DNA of 64,000 nucleotides from Anaerolineales bacterium (GCA_015075725.1 JABTTV010000001.1:1302001-1366000); one strand, 5' to 3'. Numbered from the stretch's first letter, positions 54,101 through 63,016 are shown. The notes: generated by a model not told the origin, from the sequence alone. Numbers and translations are program-made.

Positions 54101-56067
54101 ATCCCTGGTACGCGGGCGGATATATCAACTATTACTATTACGGCTTTGTACTGGCAGGGACGCCGGTGAAACTGCTCGGTATCGTTCCTTCGATTGCCCA
54201 CAATTTGATTTTACCGACGTGGTTCGCGCTGGTGGCACTGGGCGCATTTATGATCGGGTTTGGTGCGGTTGAACACCGCGGGTTGGAAGTTGGAAGTGGA
54301 CAACCTTCACCCTTCAACCTTCAACTTGTAACCGGTTTTGCCGCTTCTCTTTTGACCGTCCTGCTCGGCAATCTGGGGACGATCCAATTATTGTTCAGCG
54401 CGTTCCAACGCGTTGCAGCGCCGGGCGGGGTCATTCCTGCCGGTGCCGGTTTCTTTCAGCGTTGGTCCTGGGCATTCCAGGGGGCATGGAAAGTAATAAC
54501 CGAAAATGTGACTCTGCCCATCGCGCGCGGAGATTGGTATTGGTTCCCCAGCCGCGTCATCCCGCCGGGACCCGGCAACGAGATCACGGAATTCCCGCTG
54601 TTCACGTTCCTGTACAGCGACCTGCATGCGCATATGCTGGTGATGCCGCTGGCGTTGTTCATCATCGCCTGGGCGCTGGCATTCGTACGCGGACGCGCGC
54701 AGTTGACCCGCGGCGAGTGGTTCGCGTCCTTTGCCATTGGTGCGTTGATGATCGGCGCATTGAAGCCAACGAACACTTGGGATTTGTATACTTATTTTCT
54801 TTTAGCCGCAATTTCCGTCGCGTATACGATCATCCGTTATTTCAACTTGAAGGGCGATCTCAACGCTCACGCCTGGCTGGTCAAAACCGGATTGGCGCTT
54901 GCCGCATCTGCTCTTTTGTATATTCTCGGGTCGCTTTTCTATCTGCCATTCACTCAGTGGTTCGGGCAGGCGTACAACTCGGTTTCCTTCTGGCAGGCTT
55001 CGCGGACCTCTCTTTCATCGTATTTCACTCAGTGGGGTCTGTTCCTGTTCATCATCACAGCCTGGCTGGTTTGGGAGACCCGCGAGTGGATGGCGGCAAC
55101 GCCTGTCTCGCATTTGAAGCGCCTGCGCCGGTATGCCGTCCTGCTCGAGATCGCTCTTGCGGCGTTCATCGCGTTGTTCGTATTCTTCATCGTGGAGAAG
55201 GCGGTCATCGGCTTTCTCGCTCTTCCACTGGCTTTCTGGTCTGCGCTTCTCATCCTGCGCCCCGACCAGAACGACGCGAAGCGTTTCGTGCTCTTTCTCA
55301 CCGGCACGGCATTGACCATCACCATCGCCGTTGAGTTTATCGCGCTTGTCGGCGACATCGGGCGCATGAACACCATCTTCAAGTTGTATTTGCAGGCGTG
55401 GATGATGTTTGCCGTCAGCGCGGCTGCGGCGTTTGGCTGGCTCCTGCCCGCTTTTTCGCAATGGCGTTTGAAGTGGCGCGCCGTTTATCAGACCGGGGTG
55501 TACATCCTGCTGGCTTGCGCCTTCATGTTTACCCTCACCGCCGCCACCGACAAGATCAGCGACCGGATGAATCCCGACGCGCCGCATTCCCTCGATAGTA
55601 TGGAATTCATGGCGCACTCCCAGCACTGGGATGGGCAAATGATGGATCTGGTTGAAGATTATCGCGCCATCCGCTGGATGCAGGATAACGTGCAGGGTTC
55701 GCCTGTCATCGCCGAGGCAAATTGCACGGAATACCGCTGGTGCACGCGATTTACCATTTACACGGGCCTGCCGGGCGTCATCGGCTGGAATTGGCATCAG
55801 CGCCAGCAGCGCGGAATTTTTGCGCCGCAGGTCGAGGAACGCGTGCGCGAGGTCAGCGGGTTCTATACAAACCCCGACATTGCTGTTGCACTCGCCTTCA
55901 TCGATAAGTATGATGTTCAATACATCGTCGTTGGCCAGTTGGAACGGAATGTCTATTCTGCCCTGCCCGATATCCCGGATGGACTGGAGAAGTTCCCTGC
56001 ATATGAAGGCACGTATTGGGACGCTGTCTATCAAGACACAAACACGACAATCTATGAAGTCAAGTAG
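51136..56067 (+). CDS. Giant GT-C / DUF2298 (Chlor_Arch_YYY) membrane fusion protein
   Basis: 1643 residues in two halves. Residues 1 to about 880 resemble GT39-like glycosyltransferases: the early loop has EGYHQHPDELFLMGV with acidic residues, then many helices and an outer beta-rich domain (about 500-820). The second half is DUF2298, with GGYINYYYYGFVLAGTPVK giving the name Chlor_Arch_YYY, DLHAHMLVMPLALF, and the final AEANCTEYRWCTRF part of the outer domain. About 25 membrane helices in total. A polysaccharide or glycoprotein-modifying role is presumed from context; no activity is established to my knowledge. A palindrome occupies the ribosome-site position; ATG at 51148 is an alternative start. 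Heptamer repeats are embedded at about 52464 and 54283. Confidence 0.85.
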   Translation: MQNIMTSKKHSWLYDVLLIFVLLLAGFLRLGGNNWGEGYHQHPDELFLMGVLDNLRAKVCAQPAEIPVDACPPEDRRWMNPGEYFDSSKSTLNPYNRGYAFFVYGNLPMTLTRILLEATGNDEIGTSKFFARQVSALADLFSIFFLYLLVSRLYGRKVGVLAALFSSLAVMQIQQSHYFTSDLFVNSFLFLALCFAVGILEWKGAGSDEEIVDREKGIVDGGDIQPLRVASRLSLITSLFKQPLFYLSAGFGFALGMAMASKINAAAMAVVLPFAFFVRWLVHDRKKNLTTGYWSLIILSLVAGGLACILSFRIFQPYAFDGLMLDKGWIAGISEQRLQATGRADLPWNLQWARRSHLYSFENLTLWGLGLPLGILAWAGFLYMGWRVFKGEYRHLLLWGWTAFYFTWQSLQFNATMRYQLPIYPLLCMMAAWVLFEFPKQFKFRNTYSVMRYLTAGVGTVVLALTAIWAFAFQSIYLRDETRMAASRWMFQNVPSSVNLVVETGHNAYSQPLAVLPGFPIVNGTPYTIPFIPKEDGALTEVTFAYARDDSGIPAPVNLTLTSASQPDLVLGRASTMLDTSRTTNPRGVPLTFTFDKVIPLSTKESYTISIETLGQALFIQGSAVVNESDYDWGLPFRIDGHDPYGGMYSNDDLVLQVYWPDDANKLNRFVEILSKADYIVIPTNHQYGQITRLPERYPLTTLYYRELIGCPEGEEIIECYRVAQPGTYEGRLGFELASVFESYPTLGGIVINDQRAEEAFTFYDHPKVMIFRKTDTFTTDRVRAILGSVDLSKVVPLTPTQFSDFKTLMLPESRLASQRAGGTWSQLFDYDWLQNKYPLLGVLLWYTFLFVLGVFAYPIARLALPGLRQYSYALGRIVGLVLLAWLAWMGGSLGVPYTRISIGVAFGLVAVTGIGLWMRRRAEFKEDWNSQRQFFVMVEIVFLVFFLIDLLIRLGNPDMWHPSKGGERPMDFSYFNAVLKSTSFPPYDPWYAGGYINYYYYGFVLAGTPVKLLGIVPSIAHNLILPTWFALVALGAFMIGFGAVEHRGLEVGSGQPSPFNLQLVTGFAASLLTVLLGNLGTIQLLFSAFQRVAAPGGVIPAGAGFFQRWSWAFQGAWKVITENVTLPIARGDWYWFPSRVIPPGPGNEITEFPLFTFLYSDLHAHMLVMPLALFIIAWALAFVRGRAQLTRGEWFASFAIGALMIGALKPTNTWDLYTYFLLAAISVAYTIIRYFNLKGDLNAHAWLVKTGLALAASALLYILGSLFYLPFTQWFGQAYNSVSFWQASRTSLSSYFTQWGLFLFIITAWLVWETREWMAATPVSHLKRLRRYAVLLEIALAAFIALFVFFIVEKAVIGFLALPLAFWSALLILRPDQNDAKRFVLFLTGTALTITIAVEFIALVGDIGRMNTIFKLYLQAWMMFAVSAAAAFGWLLPAFSQWRLKWRAVYQTGVYILLACAFMFTLTAATDKISDRMNPDAPHSLDSMEFMAHSQHWDGQMMDLVEDYRAIRWMQDNVQGSPVIAEANCTEYRWCTRFTIYTGLPGVIGWNWHQRQQRGIFAPQVEERVREVSGFYTNPDIAVALAFIDKYDVQYIVVGQLERNVYSALPDIPDGLEKFPAYEGTYWDAVYQDTNTTIYEVK
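52464..52487. repeat. In-frame ATTCCGTAAT direct repeat
   Basis: ATTCCGTAAT occurs at 52464-52473 and 52478-52487, 14 bases apart (two heptamers), within codons for FRNTYSVMRYL between two membrane helices. The unit resembles the intergenic repeat before 48889. Confidence 0.6.
54283..54328. repeat. In-frame heptamer array (TTGGAAG / CAACCTT)
   Basis: Units TTGGAAG (54283-54289 and 54290-54296) are followed by CAACCTT, CACCCTT, CAACCTT (54301-54321) and a partial unit. They are translated as LEVGSGQPSPFNLQL in a loop of the DUF2298 domain. Confidence 0.7.
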
Positions 56068-56097
56068 CGATCGTAATCACTCAAGCGAGGAACCATC

Positions 56098-56454
56098 ATG
56101 ATTCTCCACATCACCTCCAAACACGAATGGTCCGCCGCGCAGTCGAGAGGCGAATACACCTCGCCAAGCCTTTCCGCAGAAGGTTTCATCCATTTTTCGA
56201 CCGATAAACAGGCGGTCAATGTCGCGAACGCCTTCTATCGCGGACGAACCGATCTGATCCTTTTGGTGGTGGATGAAACGAAACTCGATGCCGAACTCAA
56301 ATGGGAAGCGCCCGCCGGACCTCCGGCGGAGAATATCTCTGAAGCAGACCTTTTCCCGCATCTCTACGGACCTCTCAACCTGAACGCCGTCGCCTCCGTC
56401 CTCGACTTTCAGCCCGATCCCGCCACCGGAACGTTCACCCTTCCAAATCTCTAA
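56098..56454 (+). CDS. DUF952 family protein
   Basis: The 118 residues match the small DUF952 family: an N-terminal ILHITSKHEW, then EGFIHFSTDKQAVNVAN and LLVVDETKLDAELKWE, and a LYGPLNLNAV segment near the end. The fold is ADP-ribosyltransferase-like in structure, but the function is unknown. A GAGGAACC site precedes the ATG. It sits between two DUF2298 genes, 6 bases before the second, so it is co-transcribed with them though probably cytosolic. Confidence 0.85.
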   Translation: MILHITSKHEWSAAQSRGEYTSPSLSAEGFIHFSTDKQAVNVANAFYRGRTDLILLVVDETKLDAELKWEAPAGPPAENISEADLFPHLYGPLNLNAVASVLDFQPDPATGTFTLPNL

Positions 56455-56460
56455 CTCCTG

Positions 56461-58926
56461 ATGACCGCTTTCCTCTCCTGGTATCTCATCCTTACCCTGC
56501 TTGGCTGGTTGACCTTTCCCTTGGTCTACCATCTCTTCCCTGCTCTCACGGACCGCGGCTACACCCTCGCCCGCACGGCAGGATTATTGATCTGGGGTTA
56601 CGCCTTCTGGTTGTTCACATCTCTCGGGTTTACCCGCAACGACCCTGGTGGCATTCTTTTTGCCCTTGCAACTCTTATCGCGCTCAGCATCTGGTCGCTG
56701 ATCACTCATTACTCATCACTCGTCAATTTCGTACGCTCCAATATTCCCCTCATTCTCACAACCGAAATCCTGTTTCTTATAGCGTTCGCCTTCCTTGCAT
56801 TTGCCCGATCGGCCAATGCCGAACTGGCCAGCACGGAAAAACCGATGGAGTTGATGTTCATAAATTCCATTATGCGCTCTGAAACCTTCCCGCCGCAGGA
56901 CGCCTGGCTTTCGGGATACGCCATTTCCTATTATTACTTCGGCTATGTGATGACCGCCATGCTTGCCAGCCTCTCATCCATTCCGGGCAGTCTGGCGCAT
57001 AACCTGATGACGTCGCTCGTCTTTGCCCTCGGAGCGATCGGCTCGTTTGGCATCGTCTACAATCTTTTAGACCGAAGACCAAAGACCGAAGACGGTGAAG
57101 CGATCCACCGTCCATCGTCCATTTTCCATGGTCTGCTGGCGCCTCTCTTTCTCCTTCTTGTATCCAATTTCGAGACCGTCCTCGAAGTCCTCCATCGTCG
57201 CGGACTATTTTGGAGCAAAAACTCCGACGGAACGTTCACCAGCGCATTTTGGACCTGGCTCGACATGAAGGAACTTTCTCAGCCGCCGGTCGAACCGTTC
57301 GGCTGGATCCCCGAACGTTATCTCTGGTGGTGGCGCGCGTCGCGCGTGATTCAAGACTACGACATGATCGGCGTCCATCGCGAAGTGATCGACGAATTCC
57401 CCTTCTTCTCTTTCCTGCTCGGCGACCTGCATCCGCATGTCCTGGCAATTCCCTTTGGCCTGCTCGCCATCTCCGTGGCATTGAACGTCTTTCTTGGCGG
57501 CTGGAAGGACCGCAATACATCGTTCATCGCCGCGCGGCTGGACTTCAAACCGGCAGGGTTTTTCTTTGCCGCGCTTGTCCTTGGCGGCCTCGCCTTCCTC
57601 AACACCTGGGATATTCTCATCGCCGCTGCGTTGATAGTCTTTGCATACATTCTTTGGCGCGCGAATGAAAATGGCTGGAACGGCTCGCGTTTCGAGGACA
57701 TATTCATCCTCGGCATTCCACTGGGAGTATTCTCCCTGCTTCTTTACCTTCCCTTCTATCTCGGTTTCTCTTCCCAGGCAGGCGGCATCCTGCCGAACTT
57801 CATGTACCCCACGCGCGGAACACATTTTTGGGTAATGTGGGGGACTCTGCTCATCCCGATCTTTATCTTTCTTCTTTATTTGTGGAGGAAGAGCCCGGCT
57901 CGTCCGAACTGGAAACTGGGATTCACCATTGGGCTTGGTCTTACCTTTGTCCTCGGTCTGCTCACCTTCCTGCTCGGACTCATCGGTTCCATCGTCGAGA
58001 AAGGCCTCGTGGACGCCACGCTTGCCTCCTATAACATGACCGCCTCGCAGTTCCTCGCGGCAACCTCCCTCCGGCGGCTGAGGCATATCGGGAGTCTAAT
58101 AACGTTGCTTGCAGTGTTGATTCCCGCGGTCGCTTTCCTCTTCTCCAAATCCAATCCCGCAGATGAAAGACCCGAGACAAGCGGTGATCCCCGTTCGCTT
58201 TCCGGTTTGGGTTTTGTGCTGCTTCTTACTGTCCTTGGAGCAGTTCTCATCCTCGCACCGGAATTCGTATTCCTGCGGGACCAGTTCGGTTATCGGATCA
58301 ACACTGTTTTCAAGTTCTACTACCAGGCATGGATGCTTTGGAGCCTCGTCGCTGCGTTCGGGGTCGGATATCTTGCGCAATCCCTGCGCGGATTCACCTT
58401 TGCAAATGTCGGTTTTCGCCTCGCAACCGGTTTGGTGGTCTTCTGCGGCTTGCTTTATCCCGTCTTTGGCTTGATGACCAAGACGGAAAACTTCAACCCG
58501 TACTTCGGATACAACCTCGACGACTTTGCCCGCATCCAGCGCGAAAACCCCGACGATGCGGCGGGGATCGAATTCCTCATGACCCAACCTGAAGGGGTGG
58601 TTGCCGAAGCGGTGGGGGGAAGCTACAGCTATTATGGGCGCATTTCGACGTTCACGGGATATCCCACCGTTCTTGGTTGGCCCGGTCACGAAGCGCAATG
58701 GAGAGGCGGCTACGAGTTACACGGCTCTCGCGAAAACGACATCCTGACCCTTTACGCCACTGCCCGTTGGGAGGAGGCTAAGACCATCATCGAAAGATAT
58801 AATATCCGTTATATCTTCATCGGGAATCTGGAAAGGAATTCCATGCCGGTGAACGAGGAAAAGTTCGCGATCAATCTTACGCCGGTCTTCCAACAGGGCG
58901 GGACGGTCATTTACGAAGCACCGTAA
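56461..58926 (+). CDS. DUF2298 (Chlor_Arch_YYY) membrane protein
   Basis: 821 residues with about 16 membrane helices. The family motif is SGYAISYYYFGYVMTAMLA (about residues 153-171), followed by GDLHPHVLAIPFGLLA and, in the outer C-terminal part, a segment with AEAVGGSYSYYGRIS. It corresponds to the second half of the 1643-residue neighbour, without the GT39-like half. Two heptamer arrays are translated in frame, at 56701-56721 and 57070-57123. It probably works on a lipid-linked glycan in the membrane, judged only by family context. Confidence 0.88.
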   Translation: MTAFLSWYLILTLLGWLTFPLVYHLFPALTDRGYTLARTAGLLIWGYAFWLFTSLGFTRNDPGGILFALATLIALSIWSLITHYSSLVNFVRSNIPLILTTEILFLIAFAFLAFARSANAELASTEKPMELMFINSIMRSETFPPQDAWLSGYAISYYYFGYVMTAMLASLSSIPGSLAHNLMTSLVFALGAIGSFGIVYNLLDRRPKTEDGEAIHRPSSIFHGLLAPLFLLLVSNFETVLEVLHRRGLFWSKNSDGTFTSAFWTWLDMKELSQPPVEPFGWIPERYLWWWRASRVIQDYDMIGVHREVIDEFPFFSFLLGDLHPHVLAIPFGLLAISVALNVFLGGWKDRNTSFIAARLDFKPAGFFFAALVLGGLAFLNTWDILIAAALIVFAYILWRANENGWNGSRFEDIFILGIPLGVFSLLLYLPFYLGFSSQAGGILPNFMYPTRGTHFWVMWGTLLIPIFIFLLYLWRKSPARPNWKLGFTIGLGLTFVLGLLTFLLGLIGSIVEKGLVDATLASYNMTASQFLAATSLRRLRHIGSLITLLAVLIPAVAFLFSKSNPADERPETSGDPRSLSGLGFVLLLTVLGAVLILAPEFVFLRDQFGYRINTVFKFYYQAWMLWSLVAAFGVGYLAQSLRGFTFANVGFRLATGLVVFCGLLYPVFGLMTKTENFNPYFGYNLDDFARIQRENPDDAAGIEFLMTQPEGVVAEAVGGSYSYYGRISTFTGYPTVLGWPGHEAQWRGGYELHGSRENDILTLYATARWEEAKTIIERYNIRYIFIGNLERNSMPVNEEKFAINLTPVFQQGGTVIYEAP
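56701..56721. repeat. In-frame heptamer array (ATCACTC/ATTACTC)
   Basis: Three consecutive 7-base units, ATCACTC, ATTACTC, ATCACTC, are translated as part of SLITHYSSLVNF in a loop before a membrane helix. Twenty-one bases keep the frame. Confidence 0.65.
57070..57123. repeat. In-frame heptamer arrays (GACCGAA and GTCCATC)
   Basis: GACCGAA, GACCAAA, GACCGAA (57070-57090) are followed after 19 bases by GTCCATC and GTCCATT (57110-57123). They are translated as DRRPKTEDGEAIHRPSSIF, a hydrophilic insert between membrane helices. Confidence 0.7.
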
Positions 58927-59008
58927 CCGTTCGTTCCAAACCTGCTTCAAGTAAAATGTGGCTGTCGCGCGCCGCCCAATGTCGAGCGGGCGGGAGAATC
59001 AACCAGTC

Positions 59009-61474
59009 ATGCAATTTCCTCTGAGCAGCAACTCTAAAATGACAAGCCTCCTTAAGTGGATCGCTGTCGCGATGTTATCCATCGCATTCATCGCATCGCT
59101 GTTTGTCGCACCGCCCGGCGTCGAATTCGTCCGGGGATTTTTTGAGTTTGGTCTGGATCGCATCCTGTTTCTCCTCGTTATTTTTACGATGCTTTTCAAA
59201 CTGAAAGGATTTGCCGGAAAGGCGCTGACCTTCACATTTGTCCTTGCCTTGTTCTGCATGCCCCTGCTCTATAAATGGCAGACCGCGGATTATTATTCAG
59301 CCCTCGGCGGGTTGATTCCAATGCGCGATGCCAATTCGTATTATCAGGAAGCGCAGAATCTAATTCACGGATTTTCTTTCACCGGGAGCGCATCCTTCCG
59401 GCCCGTTTACACGTCGTTTCTTGCAACTGTCATGAGGGTGGTGAACGGCAATTTGCAATCGGCTCTATTCGTTCTTGTCATCCTGAATGGGCTTGGCGTA
59501 TATATTGCGGCGCGCGAGATCCGGCGCATATTCAATGGCGGAATCGCATCCGCCGTTTTTGTTGTCATCGGTTACATGTTCTACCGCCGCTTCGGCGGGA
59601 CTCTCTTGACTGAAAACCTCGGTTTTTGCCTTGGGGCATTTGCCCTCGTATTTTTGGTCCGCGGCGCAGCGGAAAGAAATTTGAAACATCTTCTTTTTGG
59701 ATTGTTCCTTTTGACAACCGGGCTCAATGCCCGGGCAGGCGCTTACTTGGTCCTGCCCTTGCTGGCGTTATGGATGGGGCTGTCTCTTCGCCAGTTGAAC
59801 GGATTTTGGCGACCATTCGTCCTTGGTATGCTGGTTGTTGTCATCGGCATGGCGGCAAACTCGGTTTTGAATCGACTGGTCAGCGCGGCGCCGTCTGCGG
59901 CATTCTCGAACTATTCATACACGTTGTACGGGATCGCCGTTGGAAATAAAGGCTGGGAACAGGCCGGCATCGACCACCCAGATGCCAGCCCGGCTGAGGT
60001 TTATGAGCTTGCGTTCCGGTCCATACGCGAGAACCCGTCTCTCTTCGCCCGCGGCGTTGCCGGAGCATATGCGGATTTTTTTATCGCTTCGAAGGGCGCG
60101 TTCAGTTTTCTTTTGATGAAGCACGACCGCAATGACATTGCAAATACTGTCCTGTGGATATTGACTTTCACCGGTCTGATTTCCGGGCTCATACACCGGC
60201 AGCAATCGGAGTATAGTATCTCGTTTGTTTTTTTCTTCGGCATCTTGTTTTCGGTGGCATTGGTCCCGCCCGCCGATTCGACCCAGATGCGCGCCTATGC
60301 CGCAACCATTCCGATGACCTGTTACATTGTCGCGATGGGAGTCGCATTACCGGGGAAATTCCTGCCGGGAGCGAAGGACCAGCTTTCGGCGGGGAATGAG
60401 GCGGGGCTTTCCATCCCATTGGTGTTGAGCGTGATCATCCTTGCCTCCTCTTTCATCCTGCCAGTTTTGATAAAAATGACGGGACAGCCTCCCAAGCCCA
60501 ACCCGGTCATCGATTGCGTGGTTGGCAGGCAAAAACTTGTGTTTGTGATTGCAGGAGGGTCAAGTATTACGCTTGAGTCTGAAAGAGAAAATTCGATTGT
60601 TCCCAATCTCGACCAACTCCGGTTTTATGGAAAGCTCGTCAACCCTGAACAGCAATTAACGCCGGAAGAAAAGGAAATGGTGCTCCAACTGGAACCGGGG
60701 ACGACCATCACAATACCAAGGATGGTACTTGATGATTTCGATACTCCGCCTTTATCCGTGAGCAGTTTTGTGATCACAAAAGGGATACCGAAGGCAGGGG
60801 TTTATACCTGGTGTGTGGAGGAACCGCAATATCCCGGTTTTTACACCGCGCCTGAACCTGAATATCAGGTTGTGGATTCGGGTTCACTATCGGCTTCGGC
60901 GCAAGCGCTCATTCGGTCTCTCCGCTCGGGAGGATTGTGGCTTGTTTTCGGCACTCTCTATGTATCGATGATCGGATTCTGGAAACTTCCCGCCCGGAAA
61001 ATGCCGTTGGGCATTGTGTCGGCTGTTTTTATGGCTTGCGGTTTGTTGATGATTTTGCATATGACCGGCCTCCTTCCGCTTGCATGGGAGCGGAGAATCA
61101 TCGAGCCGGAAAAGATCCAGCACCGTGATGGATTTATGTACGCATACAACACAGGCGACAGCCGAATCAGCGACACGAACTACAGGGATTACCCTACCTA
61201 TTTGTATGAAAATGGGGTTCTGCTCTATCAGCCGCATGAAAGCCAGTCGTTCATCATCGAACTGGGAAGGGGCAGTTACATCTTGAAGGAAAAATTCCTG
61301 TTTTTCTCCGCATCCGACAACAGCGACCCGGAGACGAACGGCAGAAAGTATGAACTCGAATATCCAGCTCGAATCCGCTTGCGCTATCAATGGCTTGGCT
61401 TTGGTGCCGGCTTGGCGGGGCTTTTCATGTATTTCCTCATTCGCAAGCCGGACCTTCACCGCAAGGATGGTTAA
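59009..61474 (+). CDS. Large membrane protein, GT-C-like
   Basis: About 821 residues with some 12 membrane helices in the first ~480, an outer beta-rich domain (about 480-630), two more helices, a further soluble part, and a last helix before the C-terminus. The loop with DANSYYQEAQNLIHGFSF places an Asp where GT-C enzymes have catalytic acids, and TGLNARAGAYLVLPLLALW resembles the PMT-like middle. The family is not firmly recognised. ATG at 59009 with GGGAGAA upstream is preferred to the GTG at 58958. Confidence 0.7.
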   Translation: MQFPLSSNSKMTSLLKWIAVAMLSIAFIASLFVAPPGVEFVRGFFEFGLDRILFLLVIFTMLFKLKGFAGKALTFTFVLALFCMPLLYKWQTADYYSALGGLIPMRDANSYYQEAQNLIHGFSFTGSASFRPVYTSFLATVMRVVNGNLQSALFVLVILNGLGVYIAAREIRRIFNGGIASAVFVVIGYMFYRRFGGTLLTENLGFCLGAFALVFLVRGAAERNLKHLLFGLFLLTTGLNARAGAYLVLPLLALWMGLSLRQLNGFWRPFVLGMLVVVIGMAANSVLNRLVSAAPSAAFSNYSYTLYGIAVGNKGWEQAGIDHPDASPAEVYELAFRSIRENPSLFARGVAGAYADFFIASKGAFSFLLMKHDRNDIANTVLWILTFTGLISGLIHRQQSEYSISFVFFFGILFSVALVPPADSTQMRAYAATIPMTCYIVAMGVALPGKFLPGAKDQLSAGNEAGLSIPLVLSVIILASSFILPVLIKMTGQPPKPNPVIDCVVGRQKLVFVIAGGSSITLESERENSIVPNLDQLRFYGKLVNPEQQLTPEEKEMVLQLEPGTTITIPRMVLDDFDTPPLSVSSFVITKGIPKAGVYTWCVEEPQYPGFYTAPEPEYQVVDSGSLSASAQALIRSLRSGGLWLVFGTLYVSMIGFWKLPARKMPLGIVSAVFMACGLLMILHMTGLLPLAWERRIIEPEKIQHRDGFMYAYNTGDSRISDTNYRDYPTYLYENGVLLYQPHESQSFIIELGRGSYILKEKFLFFSASDNSDPETNGRKYELEYPARIRLRYQWLGFGAGLAGLFMYFLIRKPDLHRKDG

Positions 61475-61492
61475 GGTAAAATCACCGCCGCT

Positions 61493-62929
61493 ATGAATTC
61501 CAAACCCTTGTTCGACGAAGCCGGGAACGAATATCAGCGCACGCGCATGATGCAATGGGACAGGAACGCCGTCAAACGCGATGCCTGGAAAGGCATGGGC
61601 GGCTGGTATCACAAGCGCCTTGCTGAATGTTACAAGTTTCTTGTCAGTCCCAAACAGCGCATCCTGGAGGTCGGATGCGGACTTGGTGATCTGGTCGCAA
61701 GCCTTGAGCCATCGCGCGGCGTCGGCGTGGATTTTTCCGCCGAAGCCATTTCGCGGGCAAAGGAACGCCACCCGCATCTCGAGTTTCATCAACTCGACGC
61801 CCACGACCTTTCAGGCCTCGAAGGCGAATTCGATATCATCATCTTTTCCGACGCCATCAACGATCTTTGGGATGTCCAGCGCGCGCTCGAACAGGTCCGG
61901 AAGTTCTGCGTTCCACACACACGGCTGGTCATGAATTTTTACAGCCATCTCTGGCAGCTTCCGCTTGCCATCGCGCAAAACCTGAACCTTGCCACGCCCA
62001 TTCTGAGTCAGAATTGGCTGACCGTTCCCGATGTGACCAACCTTTTGAACCTGGCGGGCTTCGAGACGATCCGCAATTCGAACGAGATCCTCTGGCCCCT
62101 GCCGCTCGGCGGATTTGCCAATCGTTATCTTGTGCGCCTCTGGCCCTTCCGCGAATTTGCCCTTTCCAATTTTGTGATCGCCCGCCCGGTGCCACAGCCG
62201 GTAAAAACAAATCCAAGCGTTTCGGTCGTCGTTGCGGCACGTAATGAAGAGGGCAATATCAAAAGTATTTTCGAGCGCGTGCCTGTAATGGGATCGAAGA
62301 CCGAACTGATCTTCGTCGAAGGACACTCGCGAGACAAGACCTACGAGACCATCGAGAAGGAAATGCCGCTTCACCCCCGGACCTCGAACCTGCTCTTCCG
62401 ACAAACGGGCATTGGCAAAGCTGATGCGATTCGTCTCGGCTTCGAAAAAGCCTCCGGCGACATTCTAATGATCCTCGACGCCGACCTGACCGTTCCTCCC
62501 GAAGACCTTCCGCGCTTTTACGAGGCCATTGTCTCGCGGAAGGGAGAGTTCATCAATGGGGTGAGGCTTGTCTACCCGATGGAAAAGGAGGCGATGCGCA
62601 CCTTGAACTTCATCGGCAACAAGTTCTTCAGCATGGCGTTTTCGTGGTTATTGGGGCAGTCCATCAAGGATACGCTCTGCGGCACCAAGGTCATGTGGAG
62701 GAAAGATTACGAGGATATCGCCGCCAACCGTTCCTATTTCGGCGATTTCGACCCCTTTGGCGACTTCGACCTGATCTTCGGCGCGGCAAAACTCAACCTG
62801 AAGATCGTCGACCTGCCCATCCGTTACCGCGAGCGGACCTACGGCACGACCAACATCTCCCGCTGGAAGCACGGCGTCCTCCTGTTGAGGATGGTCTCCT
62901 TCGCAGCCAGGAGAATCAAATTTGTCTAA
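61493..62929 (+). CDS. Fused methyltransferase - GT2 glycosyltransferase
   Basis: 478 residues in two domains. Residues 1 to about 235 are a class I SAM methyltransferase with ILEVGCGLGDLVASL (about 56-70), GVGVDFS and FSDAINDLWD. Residues ~240-478 are a GT2 enzyme of the dolichyl-phosphate-mannose-synthase type: SVVVAARNEEGNIKSIF, the donor-site ILMILDADLTVPPEDLP with the DxD-like Asp pair, and a C-terminal YRERTYGTTNISRWKHG. It may both methylate and transfer a sugar in the same pathway. Fusion is complete with no frameshift visible. Confidence 0.88.
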   Translation: MNSKPLFDEAGNEYQRTRMMQWDRNAVKRDAWKGMGGWYHKRLAECYKFLVSPKQRILEVGCGLGDLVASLEPSRGVGVDFSAEAISRAKERHPHLEFHQLDAHDLSGLEGEFDIIIFSDAINDLWDVQRALEQVRKFCVPHTRLVMNFYSHLWQLPLAIAQNLNLATPILSQNWLTVPDVTNLLNLAGFETIRNSNEILWPLPLGGFANRYLVRLWPFREFALSNFVIARPVPQPVKTNPSVSVVVAARNEEGNIKSIFERVPVMGSKTELIFVEGHSRDKTYETIEKEMPLHPRTSNLLFRQTGIGKADAIRLGFEKASGDILMILDADLTVPPEDLPRFYEAIVSRKGEFINGVRLVYPMEKEAMRTLNFIGNKFFSMAFSWLLGQSIKDTLCGTKVMWRKDYEDIAANRSYFGDFDPFGDFDLIFGAAKLNLKIVDLPIRYRERTYGTTNISRWKHGVLLLRMVSFAARRIKFV

Positions 62930-62934
62930 ATATC

Positions 62935-62999
62935 ATGCTGAGTGGTGCCTTGCGCCACTCAGCATCGCAGAGACCCTTCGCTTTGCGTAGGGTGACAAT
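62935..62999. repeat. Intergenic palindromic repeat
   Basis: ATGCTGAGTGG and CCACTCAGCAT (62935-62945 and 62955-62965) form an 11-bp inverted repeat, followed by GAGACCCTTCG...GTAGGGTGACA with a second small hairpin. It looks like a dispersed intergenic element rather than a terminator. Confidence 0.6.
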
Positions 63000-63016
63000 T
63001 CTTGAAGCAGGAATCC

